NCBI GenBank assembly: GCA_003194525.1 | Contig: NBIV01000154.1 | Span: forward strand, 1 to 64,000 | Reading direction: 5' to 3' | DNA: 64,000 bases | From: Gracilariopsis chorda | Taxonomy: Eukaryota; Rhodophyta; Florideophyceae; Gracilariales; Gracilariaceae | Part shown: one piece after another, positions 30,815 to 42,900 of the stretch | How positions within the stretch are numbered: position 1 is the first letter of the stretch | Layout of the letters: each line of letters starts with the position of its first letter | The notes under the pieces: model-generated | Database searches by the model: none | What the model saw: the letters and a program-made list of their open reading frames with translations, nothing else | What the model was told of the DNA's origin: nothing | Position numbers and translations under genes: made by a program

Positions 30815-32061
30815 GGTTGCGATTGGGAGGTTTAGCGGTTGAAATACGGGAGGGAGATGAAGGAGTAGATTCCGTTAGCGGGTGGGTGTAGAAGCAGGTG
30901 CGTATGTATCTAGTTAAGCTGCACTTGCGATTAAGAAGAAAGTCTATGCGACAAAAGTGATAGTGACGTTCTCGCAACGGACTGTAGAAGAATCTGCAGG
31001 GTGAGATCGGGTTGGGAGATTACATTTGGCTTGGGTTAGAGCAAGACTATGGCCCGCAAAGTTTAAAGTAGGGCACCGTGTAGCCCGTCTTGAGTGACGC
31101 AGCTCTATGATACCGAGCGTGTGCTCCAAAAGTTTCTGCAACAAGCGAAGTGGCTCCGGAAGGAGGACATGTCCTGAAAATATAGCGCTTGCGATTTGAT
31201 AGGCAATTGGTATTGATTTTTGATTAAGTGAGTGCAGGTAGTGTGCTATATCCAGCTCGAAAAATTCACGAAGTCGAGCTCGGTGTAGAGCTGTACGCTA
31301 TTATTTAGATCCAGAAAATAGATATAGCGCACTGGTAGAGATGACCAAATCTGCAGAGGTGCTAAATTATAGCGTCATTTAAAAAAAAAACCACTGGTAG
31401 TCTTGCTCTTATTTTGAGCATTTCTATCAAAGACCCAAATACCTAAATATTTGGTTCCGATCCCAGAACCCATCTCTATCAAGCAAAAACCTAATATCTT
31501 TAGGTTGCGACCTAAACTTCAAGCTATTCCGAAGACAATTTAGCCGGAAGTTTAGGTTGCAACCTAAACTGAAAGACCAACCGCGTTGCGCCAAGTCTTT
31601 GCCAAGTGTGCCACTGTACACTACTTGTACTTCGCGCCATTTTGAGACCAAAATAATGACTTCCACATACCTTGGCAACTGAATGCGTGAACAGTTGTCT
31701 CGCGAAGTCCGGGCTTTGATTGTCGCAGTTCGAAAGATCGACAGCTCACGAGGTCCCAACTTCACTCCTGATGAAAATCTAACTTTTTGCAGAGCATGGA
31801 TGTCTGCAGCGAGTTTTCGCTTAAGACTGCCAGTCAAAAGGGTCGCTTGCATACTCTCCGTTCATGAGACTGTTCTGGCGACATTTTTGGCTTTAGCAAT
31901 CGCTGATAGAGATGCCAGATGTAAAGTCAAATCACATTTAGTAATTTGGCAAGTTTGGGATACACTTTTAGGTCTCTTGATAGAGATGCTCTTACCAAGG
32001 GTAAATGATGCGTCGCACCTGAAGACCTGTGCTGATAGCATACCACGTGCAAGTGCGCAGC
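30815..32061. other. Intergenic spacer with palindrome cluster
   Basis: No gene is supported; overlapping ORFs at 31427-31852 (minus) and 31683-32117 (plus) have no recognisable domain. Palindromic words built on TTTAGGT/ACCTAAA lie at 31430-31570. An A-run sits at about 31380. The last five bases before 32062 (GCAGC) are the left target duplication of the Copia element. Confidence 0.5.
31549..31570. repeat. 22-bp perfect palindrome with an imperfect sister copy
   Basis: A perfect 22-bp palindrome centred on TTGCAA, its core being TTTAGGTTGCAACCTAAA. A near copy, TTTAGGTTGCGACCTAAA, lies at 31499-31516, and a CCAAATA...TATTTGG inverted repeat lies just before it (about 31434-31454). They may be remnants of a short inverted-repeat element or protein-binding sites. 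Confidence 0.7.
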
Positions 32062-32213
32062 TGACAAGATGGTCCCCCTTCGCCCCACAGTGGCAGGCAC
32101 CGCCGCCAGAGAACTAGTATTTAATTATCGTCACGGTACAGTGAGCTCCGTGGGGAGCTCACTATCAAACGAGCTCCTGCGCTCCACGCAGCCGAAATAA
32201 AATCTAATTCTCA
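32062..32213 (-). repeat. Copia 3' LTR, intact
   Basis: 152 bp, TG...CA ends, with AATAAA-like A/T-rich sequence near its upper end. The empty-site sequence GTGGGGAGCTCAC at 32151-32163 shows what the other LTR looked like before the Gypsy element inserted. Confidence 0.92.
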
Positions 32214-32495
32214 CCGTCCCTCGCTAAGTTACCGTAGCAGCGACGACTTAGAGCAATAGTGAATGGCGGACTCGACCCATTGTCTAGAGTTACATAACGT
32301 AGCTACCATTAAAATCCTTATATTTGGCGAAAACCATGTAGGATAAAAATCCCAAACGTAAGGAAAAGGTATAGCTACAATTACTATTAAAAAAAACGCC
32401 TTGACGCATCAAGGCAAACATAAACATAGAAAAAGAAAAACCAAGTGAATAAAGTCAGAGATAAGCCATTAGTGTAGACCGCAAACGAACCTGAT

Positions 32496-35400
32496 TCACA
32501 AGAGAGTTGCATAGTCTACGCTTTCTGTCACGATATCTGCTGGTTGCATTTTCGTAGATATATACTTAACATTCACAGCACCCGTCTTTACCAGCTCTTT
32601 TATGTGGAGAAGCTTAATATCAATATGTTTGTTTCTTTCCGAAGACTTAGGCTTTTGAACGATATACAAAGCGGTTGAGCTATCAGTGTATATAGATACA
32701 GGGTACATGTTTGGCTCGTCGGCCAATACTTCCTCACGAAGGAGCCCCCAAAATAATCTACGCAACCATCGCAGAGTCTTACCGCAGTATGAGAGTGCGA
32801 TCTATTCTGCTTCGCCGGACGAGAGTGCAATCATGGATTGCTTCTTCGTCGTCCAAAGCACTGGGGCTTCGATTTACCTTTACTAGGATTCCAGTCGTCG
32901 ATTTCCTAGTATCACGACATCCAGCCCAATCCGCATCGCAAAACGCTTTCATTGGGCTACGGGTGTCCGAGGGATAGAACAAACCAAGGGCCTTGGCCCC
33001 GTGCAGGTATCGTAGCACCAGTTTACCAAGTCCAACGTGCCTCATGCACGGGTCATGGACTTGTCGCGCCAACATAGATGACGCGAACATGATGTCCGGC
33101 CTGCATGATACGGCAAGGTACATCAAATGACTAACGAGCTGTCGGTACTTCCGGTGAAGCGCAGGAGCCATGGGACGATCGCTTTAGCCTCGAGCGGAGA
33201 GGTCTGCATGCGCTGGGAGAGGAGTATCTGCGGCGTTGCAGTGAGATAGGCCATACTCTTTGAGTATCTTCTATATGTACTTCCCCTGCCGTATCGTTAT
33301 TCCGTGCTCGCTCCGGTTGATTTCTAGTCCTATGAAGGACTTTGCTTCACCCAAAAGCTTCACTTGGAAAAGCTTTTTCATTTCCTCCTTGAAGTCTTCT
33401 AGGAGGCTCCTGGAGTCCGATGACATCAGGACGTCGTCAAAAACGACTACCAGGATAACTAAACCACTGCCAGACTTGTATATGTACAAGCGGCTTCTGT
33501 TGTGGACTGCTGGAATTGGAGGCCGGTGAGTTCCTTGTGGAACAGCGATCCCCATATATGTCCTGCCTGCTTTGCCCCATAGATTTACTTTTGAAGCAAG
33601 CAAACCTTTCCAGGAACATATCCCGATCCCGTAGAGTTCTGTGGCTGTTCCATGATTAGAGGTTCGTCCAGGTCCCCGTACAGGTATGCATTGCTAATAT
33701 CCAGCGTTTCCAGTACGAGTTCTTGTGCTGCAGCCTTCGCAAGTAGGAGGCGAATGGTTTCCTGCCTTGCAACTGGAGCATATAGTCCGTCCGGGTCAAA
33801 TTCGATGTATGGGCGTTGGAGGTCGCCCCGTGGAACACATCGTGCTTTGGGTAAGATATGGTGAGGGTCTGGGCCAATAATCTTTGCGATGAATGTCCAG
33901 AGAAAGGGGAGTGGTCGCATTCCTGGTTCTTTATTCACCAGTACCCAAGTCTTCCTATCGACAAGCGCGTTATATTCCCGGTCGATTGCCTCCGCCCACA
34001 CTGGTATTCTCCGCGCTTCATCAAAGTTTCTAGGGATGCTGCCACCATCCCTGAGGTACTTGGAGCGCGTGTGAGAAACCATGCATAGAGCCAGTGCTGC
34101 ATCGAGGTGTTCCTCGACAGTTTCTTGTCTGGCCATTTCTGCTTCGGACCTCCTCCAAGACGAGAAGTCGATAAGGTCATGGATCGAAGGAAGCTGTTCC
34201 CTGGTGACCTTGAAGTCCCGTGCGCGTGTAATGATGACTTTGCGCTCGGTGGGGACATAGATCCTATAAGGGGTGCGGTGACTCTGCATGCCGACGAAGT
34301 GTCCCGGTACTGCACGTGGGAGCAACTTCTTGTTTTTCGCAGTCTCCGGGCGATATATGAAAGCATGCCCATGTTGTCCGAACTTGAGTAAGCTCGAGAA
34401 GTCCGGCTTCCTACCGAACCATATGGTGTAGGGCACTTCGATCCCAACTCTGGAGTTGGGTAGGCGATTGCGCAGATAGTTCGCGTGGGATATCGCCTCT
34501 TCCCATAGCTCGGGTGGTAGTTTTGCGGCATGTAGGAATATTCGCGTCATCCTCCACAGATCTTGTATGATCTTTTCCGTGGCTCCATTCGATTGATGCG
34601 CGTAGGGGGGTGCATACTCTGGGATCAATCCGTTTTTTCTTTTGCAAACGTTACGAAGTCGTCCGATCGATTCTCACCCGCCCTGTCAAGGCGAACTCGA
34701 AAGAGCCGCAGTGGGGTTTGTTCATTTTCCGCGCAAGCCTTGTACCATCGGCCCGATTCAAAGAATTGCGGCTTTGAACTTAGGAAGTAAAGTGCGCATG
34801 CCCTGCTATTATCGTCGAGCAGGACGTGTAGATATGTCGAACCCTGTAACGACGGGGGACTTATTGGTCCGGTTAAGTCCGTATGGGTTAGCTCCAGAGG
34901 ACGGCGTGCTACTTCGGTTGATTGCGTAAGTGGCGCGCGTTTGGCACCTCCTTCGCTGCATGGAGAGCAGTGAATGTTTCGGAGTTCATCTGGGGATAGA
35001 TTTGGGATGCCTTCGGACCTTTCTATGCTTTGCAGCAGTCGGTCCGACCCTGGGTTGCCTAGCTTCTCGTGCCAATCTTTTGCTGTGTCCCCGGGTTTGC
35101 GCATGGCTGCATGTGCGCGTTCCGGTCGAACGGGGTTTGGTAGTATATGCAATCCGTCCCTTGGTGGGACTTGGTATACCGTTCGACCAGAGAAGCGATC
35201 TTTAATTTCGAAGCCGTTTGTGGAGGAGTACATCACATCAATGTAGTCCGAAAGGACTTTGAGTGAAACTAAGTTAGAGTCGAAGGATGGAGTGTACTTG
35301 GCCGGCAGTGTAACGCCATCGCCAATTGGTAGTAGTATTGTTCCCCTGCCTTTAATGTCATTGTGTTGGTCACATGTTCGCACAACTTCGTCGTTGGTTT

Positions 35401-36460
35401 CGACAAAATCCGTAATGAGGTCCTTGTCGTTTATGAAAACATGAGTAGCACCAGAATCTAGAAATGTACTAGTTTCCTTTGCGCTGAGACAACTGTACTG
35501 AGCGCGTGCAACTAAACCACGAGCTGTGTGGCTGTTGTAATTGTTGTTGTTGTTTTGTTGGCGATTGTAATTGTGACTGGAGTTGCGTTCCGTCTCCCAG
35601 GGGCGATAGTCTCTATCGGAGGACTGATTGTTACCTCTCCCAGAGATGCCACTATTGTTCCCGTTGTTGTTTTGATTGGACTTGGAACCGTTGTTCTGAG
35701 GGCTTTCAGAACGAATTTTTCCAATGCGGCCACATTTCCAGCACTTAACACCCTTCTTCTTGTTCCCCTTTCCGCGGGTCTTCTTGTTCGTTGAAGACTT
35801 CTTTGCTGAGGGGTACGGGTGCTTCGTGCTTCCTTGGGTGTCGGAGCCTTTTGTCGTCGCATTCAATTTCCGATGTTTTCGAAGGTCCATCTCCGATCGA
35901 ACAAGTGATATGACTTGATCGTATTCCATGTTGTTGGCATCGGCCAGCAGCGTAATTGCCATTAAAGAGTCAGGCAACGTACGCAATAGGGTGACTGTGC
36001 GTTCCCTATCTGACGTCGGGTTCCCGAGGCGAGCCAATTCGATGAATATCGTTTCCAGTTCCAGCAAGTGCTTCTGGATATCATCATTGTCGTTGAACGA
36101 AAGGCAGTTCAACTTTTGCCGGAGGTTTTGTTTCGACTGGATGTTGTCCTTCTTGAATGCGGATTCCAGTTTTCTCCATACCTCCAGTGCGGAACATGTT
36201 CCCTGTTCCATCAACTTGGAAACTGCAACGATGGGTTGAGTGCCGAGGTTTTGCACGATGGCAGATCTTGCCTTCCTGTCCGCAGCATCCCATCTTCTGC
36301 GAGCATGGGCAGTTCCATGATCAGGCCGCGGGACGGTCAGGACTAAGAGTGTGTCCTGAAAATGCATGTGGTCGCAAACGTAGATACGACATGTATAATA
36401 GTCGGCGTTACCCTTGAGACGAGGAATGCGTTTTGACTCAGGGTCCCTGTCCACTTCCAT
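32496..36460 (-). pseudogene. Copia gag-pol polyprotein, frameshifted
   Basis: Order on the minus strand: gag (from the ATG at 36460), a zinc knuckle (CWKCGRIGKIRSES) in which His and the last Cys are lost, protease FLDSGATHVF, GAG-pre-integrase, integrase (DLTGPI, LDRAGEN), RT (PEGLYAPVAR-like segment, LETLDISNAYLYGDLDEP) and RNase H (FCDADWAGCRDTRKSTTG, TDSSTALYI). The frame shifts in an A6 run near 34640 inside integrase, near 33590 inside RT, and again near 33200 and 32780. The catalytic RT motif reads VVVFDDVLM, with Phe at the usual Tyr/Val position. It is therefore not autonomous. It is closely related to the fragment at 5.2-6.3 kb. Confidence 0.88.
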
Positions 36461-37675
36461 TGCGGAGCTTACTCGACGCGAGAGCGGAGGTTGGAGTCTT
36501 CTTAGTTGATCTTCGCCAGTCCCCTAATGGGCGAGGGTTCCTTCTACTACTCAGTGAGTAGCCGGGGCCACTGACACGGGTTTTTCACCGGTCCCCTAGA
36601 GGGGAGTCCTCTGGCTCCGGGTTAGACTCTCCCGGTGAAATGTGTTTCCTGCAGCCTACCCTGTTCTGCACAAACCAGAACAAGGCGCGACAGTGCCTAC
36701 GGAACGTCCATGGAAGGTTACTAACAGCAGGATATGCTTTCACCAGTATGTTCCCTCTAGTCCCATGCGACAGATTGGGCGGCCTTCAGCTACCCAGGAG
36801 CCTACTTCAAAAAATGTGTGAAGATATGGGCGAGGTGTTCCTGGTGCCCAGCGTACTCCTCGTCCACCCCAATGGCACAGCCACTAGAGCTTTCAACTCG
36901 CACAACTAAGGGCTTCGTACTAACTTTAATCCTAACCAGGTAGCCAAAGATGTCCCCGGCACGTTACAGTGCAGCCTGAGATAGTAGTTGAATATACCGA
37001 CGGGCCACGGCGCCCAATGTGCGTAGTGTCTTTGTATAGCCCAAAGAGGCGCCCCTCTCCAGCGAAAGGAGCGTATAAGATCGCGGTGCTGATTGTTGGC
37101 GAACGGCAGCGCAGCAGCAACAGAAGCGGTAGTAGTACGGCAGGTGTTGCGGCAAACAGTGTTGCAGATGCCGCTCGGATGAGTTGCGGAGACAGCGCCG
37201 CAGTACCGGGTGTGGGTTGTTCAACGCCGTACGGCTGGTGGCGACGCGCAGATGGTGCGCTAGTGTGGGTGGCCGCGTGCAGAAAGCGCGGCGGGCCGTC
37301 TTGTGCCCGGTGGTGCACTGTGGCAGGAAAGGTTGCGGAGGCGGTGCAGGTGTGCGGTGTGCTGGTTTCGGCTGCAAATCGGAGAGCTGAGGGACAGCAG
37401 CTGTGTAGAGTAAGACGCGGAAGCCGCAGGTGAGTGGGTTGCAGCAGCGCCGCGGTTGCAGGAGTGTGTTGCACAGGATACACGGGGCTGCTTGTTGCAG
37501 CCGCTGAAGCGTCTGGTCGTAGGTGTCGCAGTGCGCAGTTTGACGTTGAAGGGCGCAGGGCACTTTGCGCTCTTCAAAGAGGGTGGTTGAGGGGGTGGGG
37601 AGGAGAGTCGGCGCAGGAGAAAGAAGGTGGTTCGTCAGAGGGTGCCGCGGTCGGGATGTGACCGCGATGCTACCA
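36461..37675 (-). other. Copia 5' leader region
   Basis: About 1.2 kb between the 5' LTR and gag. It starts (minus strand) with the primer-binding site TGGTAGCATCGCGG. ORFs here (for example 36932-37483 minus, rich in His/Pro/Ala/Leu) look like GC-driven low-complexity frames. The gag-proximal end (36490-36640) holds short hairpins such as CTACT-cagtg-AGTAG. No gene is supported. Confidence 0.5.
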
Positions 37676-37771
37676 TGACAAGATGGTCCCCCTTCCCCCC
37701 ACAGTGGCGGGCACCGCCGGCAGAGAGCTAGTATTTAATTATCGTTACGGTACAGTGAGCTCCGTGGGGAG
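37676..37771 (-). repeat. Copia 5' LTR, part 1 of 2
   Basis: The first 96 bp of the interrupted LTR, aligned base for base with 32062-32157. It ends in GGGAG (37767-37771), which is the target duplication made by the nested Gypsy element. Confidence 0.92.
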
Positions 37772-37941
37772 TGAAAGCAACAAAGCGGCTTGCCTCCCCC
37801 TTCGGATGGGAAGGGGGGAGGGGCTGGCTTCTATTGACTCTGGCCCTCCAGCAAGATCGCTAGAGGGCCAATCAGACGTCTTCATAAAGGCTGGCGTGCC
37901 ATACGCACCAGCCAAGTCCGTCCACGTGGACAGCCTCTACA
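37772..37941 (-). repeat. Gypsy 3' LTR
   Basis: 170 bp. It differs from the 5' LTR at nine positions by my alignment, all transitions. Confidence 0.93.
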
Positions 37942-38110
37942 GTCCGCCTCCCAAGCCGTCGCCACGGGTGGCTATATCAGCGTACTCTTTTTCTCTTGCT
38001 TTCCTATTCTCTCCCGTCATTCCGACATCATTTTGCGTCCTTGCCTCGCCTCAACGCGCCATCTTCGCACTGCCTGCTTTGCCGCGCCCCGACGCGCCAT
38101 CTTCGCTCTG

Positions 38111-38231
38111 CCTGCTCCACCACGCCCTGCACTGCCTGCTCCGCCACGCCCCGCACTGCCTGCTCCACCACGCCCCGCACTGCCTGCTCCGCCACGCCCC
38201 GCACGGCCTGCTCCGCCACGCCCCGACGCGG
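38111..38231. repeat. Minisatellite, five 24-bp units
   Basis: Tandem units with consensus CCTGCTCC(A/G)CCACGCCC followed by (C/T)GCACTG, at 38111, 38135, 38159, 38183 and 38207, the last one slightly altered. It generates several low-complexity ORFs on both strands that are not genes. It lies between the Gypsy 3' LTR and the antisense ORF, perhaps in the latter's 5' region. Confidence 0.85.
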
Positions 38232-38537
38232 CATTTTCGCTCTGCCTTGCGCTCTGCGCTCTGCGCTTTGCGCTTTGCCCCACTCCTGTTTCTACCCTGC
38301 GCTCTACGCCACCACCTTTCGGCATAGCATTGGGGTTAGCGTACACATCTTCTTGAACAAGGCTTCAGAAACGGTTACTTCGTCTAGCGGTTACTCATCC
38401 TGGTTAATAAAGGTTACTGTAAGCTTACTGTAAGACACGTTTGCAATAATTCAGACGTACTAAAGTGGGGTTTAAGTCCCCTAGTATACTCTTAATACAA
38501 GCTGACTTGTAGTATTAAAGTATCCAAAAGAACCAAA

Positions 38538-39782
38538 ATGGCTCGTACAAAGCCCACCGCTAACAAGACGGTATGCAAAGCCCCTCCGTATCATCACATT
38601 GGAACGAAAAGCATAAAAGCTATTCCATTTAACCCTAGAGATAATCTTCCCTTGAGGTTTTCTCGACGTGGTGATGTGGAGAAGGTGAAGATTCTGGACG
38701 GCCGGGTAGGGCTACGTCAATTTGTCATACGTTGCTTCAACGGCGACGAAGGTCAGTTCACGAGAGAAGAGTTCTGGCAACTTCTAGGTCCGCATATTCT
38801 TATGTTCCTTGAAGACTCCCCATGGGAGGAGCTCTCTTTCAATGATATATACCGTTTAGGGCTGACGCTTTCCGTGAAGGACAACGTCGACTATAGCACA
38901 CTTGAGGGGTACTCTTGGGTAATTGAGAAAATAGTATTCAAACATGGATACTACTATGGTGTGGACGAAGCTACTCAGCGCGAACACGCCATTGATCTGT
39001 ATACCCTTCGCATATTCGGTACTCCTTCCAACGCATCGATGTTTCATTCCGTGACCGAATCTGGAAACTTTAGGTTTGGCACGGATAATCGAATCATGGC
39101 AATTTCCGAGGTGGACGAGTGGTGCTTCAAGAACCCAGGACGTTATTTACGAATGTCTACTGGCCGTTCTCGAGAACCCAGTCCCAGCCTTAGAGATTAC
39201 GAGCTATCTCACATGCAGCCCATTCGCTTCCGGGACGAGACTGGTTTATGTCTCCCCGCAGCGTTATGCAATGGGTTGCATGCCCTCCACGCTTCTTTTT
39301 TTCATGATTACTGGGAAAGGTTCCGAGGTTATCAGAATGCTTTTGAGCAGTTTGGTATCCCCGCGCCTCGGATTCGAGACCTCCGTGATTTACAAGAACA
39401 CCTTTCTCAGCGTGACGCAAACCTTCAAAGGGTTCATGGACATGGTCACTCGATTCGTCTCACAGATGTTCTTTATCTCCCTGCTGGTGTCTATCTTCTT
39501 ACCCTGCATGGAACTGGGGGTGTCTACCACACTTTGGCAATCGATACTGATCATGGTCATATACTTGATTGTATGGAGCCATACAGATTGGTACTTTGCC
39601 CACATTCACTGCAGAGATGGGTTGGTAGTGGTTCTGAGTTCCTTGAAGCTACCGAAATCCGGCAACTAGTCTTGACTCCCCGTGGTTCTTCTAAACTTCC
39701 ACGTCATTACAATGATAACCAAACTAAGCGTCGCCGTAGGCATGCGTCACATCGCGAGGAGGAAGTTATAGTCCTCGATTAG
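38538..39782 (+). CDS. Antisense ORF of the Gypsy element; candidate papain-fold cysteine peptidase with H3-like tail
   Basis: An intact 414-residue ORF on the strand opposite to gag-pol, between pol and the 3' LTR. The start is ATG after AACCAAA, and an AATAAA signal lies at 39827-39832. Seen directly: (i) an N-terminus MARTKPTANKTVCKAP that resembles the histone H3 tail (ARTKxTAxK...KAP, and TK at H3 T22-K23); (ii) a C-terminal domain with DETGLCLPAALCNGL (Cys238), VYHTLAID (His331) and HILD (Asp344), the order and spacing of a papain-like Cys-His-Asp triad; (iii) a basic run KRRRR followed by EEEVIVLD, matching a SUMO-interaction motif. Residues 40-200 are not recognised. Peptidase activity and tail mimicry are inferences. 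It may be a captured host gene or a viral-type deubiquitinase/deSUMOylase-like protein. Confidence 0.75.
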   Translation: MARTKPTANKTVCKAPPYHHIGTKSIKAIPFNPRDNLPLRFSRRGDVEKVKILDGRVGLRQFVIRCFNGDEGQFTREEFWQLLGPHILMFLEDSPWEELSFNDIYRLGLTLSVKDNVDYSTLEGYSWVIEKIVFKHGYYYGVDEATQREHAIDLYTLRIFGTPSNASMFHSVTESGNFRFGTDNRIMAISEVDEWCFKNPGRYLRMSTGRSREPSPSLRDYELSHMQPIRFRDETGLCLPAALCNGLHALHASFFHDYWERFRGYQNAFEQFGIPAPRIRDLRDLQEHLSQRDANLQRVHGHGHSIRLTDVLYLPAGVYLLTLHGTGGVYHTLAIDTDHGHILDCMEPYRLVLCPHSLQRWVGSGSEFLEATEIRQLVLTPRGSSKLPRHYNDNQTKRRRRHASHREEEVIVLD

Positions 39783-39934
39783 GTTCTTCATTAAGGGCTA
39801 GTCTTTCCACCCCTATGCATAGATTCAATAAACTGCCCACAAATTGCATACGTGCATCTGCTTTCCTACGACCATATATGAAGGTTTTATACTATATTTG
39901 TTTAGCCAATTACTCATGCGTATTCATCTTCCTT

Positions 39935-42900
39935 TCAATTCTCTAGAATTGTTGGTCTTCTTACATATGGGACCAGGCGTCGAGCGTGGATAGGACTCCT
40001 GCTTATCTTTCCATGCCTTGAACTTAGAGTATAAGCAGGATGCTTAGCTCTAATGATCGTACAAGGACCATAGAACTTGGATGTAAATGGGGGCCATTTC
40101 TTGGCCTTGTTCATACTTGCTCCTCGAGCTACTAGGACTTCGTTTCCTACATGAAAGACTTTATCCTTAGCAGCTTGCTGGGAGTTTGCATGCTTCAGGG
40201 CTCGCGTGGCTCTGTGACGCAAGGCAGACTCTAATTCCACCCCACGATGTAAGTCGCCCCCGCTTAGGACGAGAGCGGATGGGTCATCTTGCGACATAGG
40301 TGGGGGAACACCATACAGCAATTGAAATGGAGAAGGCCCATTTCTTAGATGACGGCGCCTATATCCATACAGTACCTTCTGTAGAAATTCGTCCCAAGGC
40401 TCTTGGTATTCTAAGATGCTCTTCGTCATGGACTTCTTTAGAATGCCAATCATCCGTTCAGCTCTGCCGTTCGACATTGGTGCATATGCCATCACCATTT
40501 TCCAAGTGATGCCATGGTGGTTGTTGAATTCTGACAGAGTTTTTGCAGTAAAACTGTTAGCATTATCAGAGACCACGGTGCAAGGCGGGCCGAATGGGGT
40601 CACGATTTCATCTTTTAGAAATTCAATCACTTCCTTGGCGGTTGATGTCGGTGTAGCTTTCGCAATCGGCCAACCTGTTACATGCTCTACTCCTACCAAC
40701 ATGAATCTATTCTTCCTAACTGTCGTGGGTAGAGGTCCTGCAAAATCGATAGAAAACGTATGAAATAGGCCCGTCAAGGGGTATCGGAGCGTAGTTCGAT
40801 ACGTCGGAATATTCTTTGCGGACTGGTATCCACCACAACTGCTTATATACTCCGTAACATGCTTGTATACCTCTGGCCAACAGTAACGTTCAAGCAAAAA
40901 TTGCTTGGTACTATTAACGTCCCAGTGTCCAATATCATCATGAAACATTCTTAAGATCTGTAGTCGGTTCCTTACTTCTGGTATGACTAGAGGTCCTTTC
41001 TTAGTTCTACGGAAGAGTCTTTCATTCCACACCATATAATTCTTTGCGTTCCTCTTAATCTTGCGACGCTCGAGGGGGTCCTTAGTCTCCAATGTCAACC
41101 CCAAGATGTAGTTCCCTGTATCAACAAGGAATTGCTCTAAGTCTTCGAGTATCGGTCTTTCCGAGGAAACTGCTAGTACTACTGCATTGGTCTCCTCTTC
41201 CCCAGATACTTCAATACGCGACAAGTAGTCTGCAACACGGTTACTTGCTCCTGGCCTGTACTTTATCTCAAATTCATATTCCGAAAGAAAATCAATCCAT
41301 CTTGCCAGTCTCCCATGGACATCTCGTTTTCTAAATGCATACTGCAAGGCCTGATGATCAGTAATGAGTGTAAATGGGAGGGAGGATAGCAAGTAAACAC
41401 GAACATTCTTCAACGCAAAGATGACCGCTACTGCCTCGCGTTCGCAGGCTGAATAACGTCTCTCGGCGGCTGTCATCGTACGACTGGCAAACTGTATAGG
41501 ATGTAGTTTGCCCTCCTTCTTATGAGAAAGTACTGCCCCTAGGGAAACACTGGATGCATCAGTTTCAACTATGAAGGGTTCATTAAAGTCAGGAAATCCT
41601 AGAACGGGGGGTTTCATTAACTTTGCTTTGAGACTTAGGAAAGCATCTTCCATTTCTGGTGTCCAGAGCCATGTTTTCTTAGGTGACGTGGCTTCATGCA
41701 AGGCAGCAGATGCTTCAGCGAACCTGGGTATGAACCGTCGATAATGACTGGCCAGTCCTAAGAAACTTCTTAGTTCCGTCGCGGAGGTTGGACATGGAGC
41801 TTCCTGTATGGCTTTGATCTTTTCTGGGTCCGTCGCAACTCCCGTCTTATCCATGATATGTCCTAAGAGCTTCACCTGAGGCTGCCCAAAACTACACTTA
41901 GCCAGTTTAATCTTCAATCCATGTGAGGCAATTCTGCCAATAACTCTTTTGCAATGCATAAGATGATCTTCTATATTGTTGGAGTAAATAACAACGTCAT
42001 CCAAGTAGACACGAACGAAAGATAAGTCTTTCAGTACAGCGTCCATCATTCTTTGAAATGTGGCAGGTGCATTCATCAATCCGAATGGCATGACTTCAAA
42101 TTTAAATGTACCGAATCTCCAGATGAAAGTCGTCATCTCTTTGCACTACTCTGCCATCTTCACCTGCCAATACCCTGAAAACAAGTCTAGAGTTTTGAAT
42201 AGTGAGGATCCACGAAGATCATCGAACACTTCTTCTATGCAAGGTAATGGCCAACGATCGGACTTCATTTTGGCAATCAATGCACGGTAGTCCACGGAAA
42301 ATCTCGGGCTTCCATCTTTCTTTGTCGCGATTACAATAGGGAAAGACCAGGCAGAGTTTGCTGGCGTAATGATTCTTGTACGAAGCATTTTGTCAACCTC
42401 ATCCTTTACCAAGTCATTATGTCGCGGTGGGAGACGTCTTGCATGAAAAGTTAAAGGTCCTGGATCCTTTAGCTCAAAAGAATGCTTCAAAGGGACATCA
42501 GCAGGTCTGAGGTCCTCCAGGGACCAAGCAACGGCCTTTGAGTCTATAAGGGTCGTAGAGAGCTGCCTCTGTGCCCGCTCCGAGAGATGCTTGACCTTTG
42601 TTGCGAGCAATGCCGATTTTAGGTCTTCTTCCTCTTCGGTCAGGTTCAGCACATGTAGCTCCCCTTCTTCAATATCACTATCTTCATCTTCTTCTAATTG
42701 CAGGGGGATGGTTTCTTCCCGATCGCTCTGAGAATTCGTTATTGGGTGAGATTCGATCTCCATCGCAAGAGCCACGACAAGCTCTTTATCGTCATCAATT
42801 TCCGAACTGGAAGACGCTGGGTATATCTCTGAGTCTGAGGTGAAATCCTCACTATCGGTCTCGGAACCTTCCATATCGGGGATACGTTCATCATACTCTA

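Noticed and set aside
34625-34647. Programmed frameshift at the A6 run in Copia integrase
   Set aside because: The site is in the middle of integrase, is not a canonical heptamer in the zero frame, and other frameshifts occur downstream, so mutation is the simpler reading.
36932-37577. ORFs of 105-199 codons on the minus strand in the Copia leader
   Set aside because: Several overlapping frames are open at once; composition is low-complexity and no domain is seen.
38111-38231. CRISPR-like array
   Set aside because: Units are contiguous with no spacers and the genome is eukaryotic; it is a simple minisatellite.
37683-38433. Several overlapping Pro/Arg/Ala/Cys-rich ORFs
   Set aside because: They arise from the LTR and the 24-bp minisatellite and appear on both strands with no domain.
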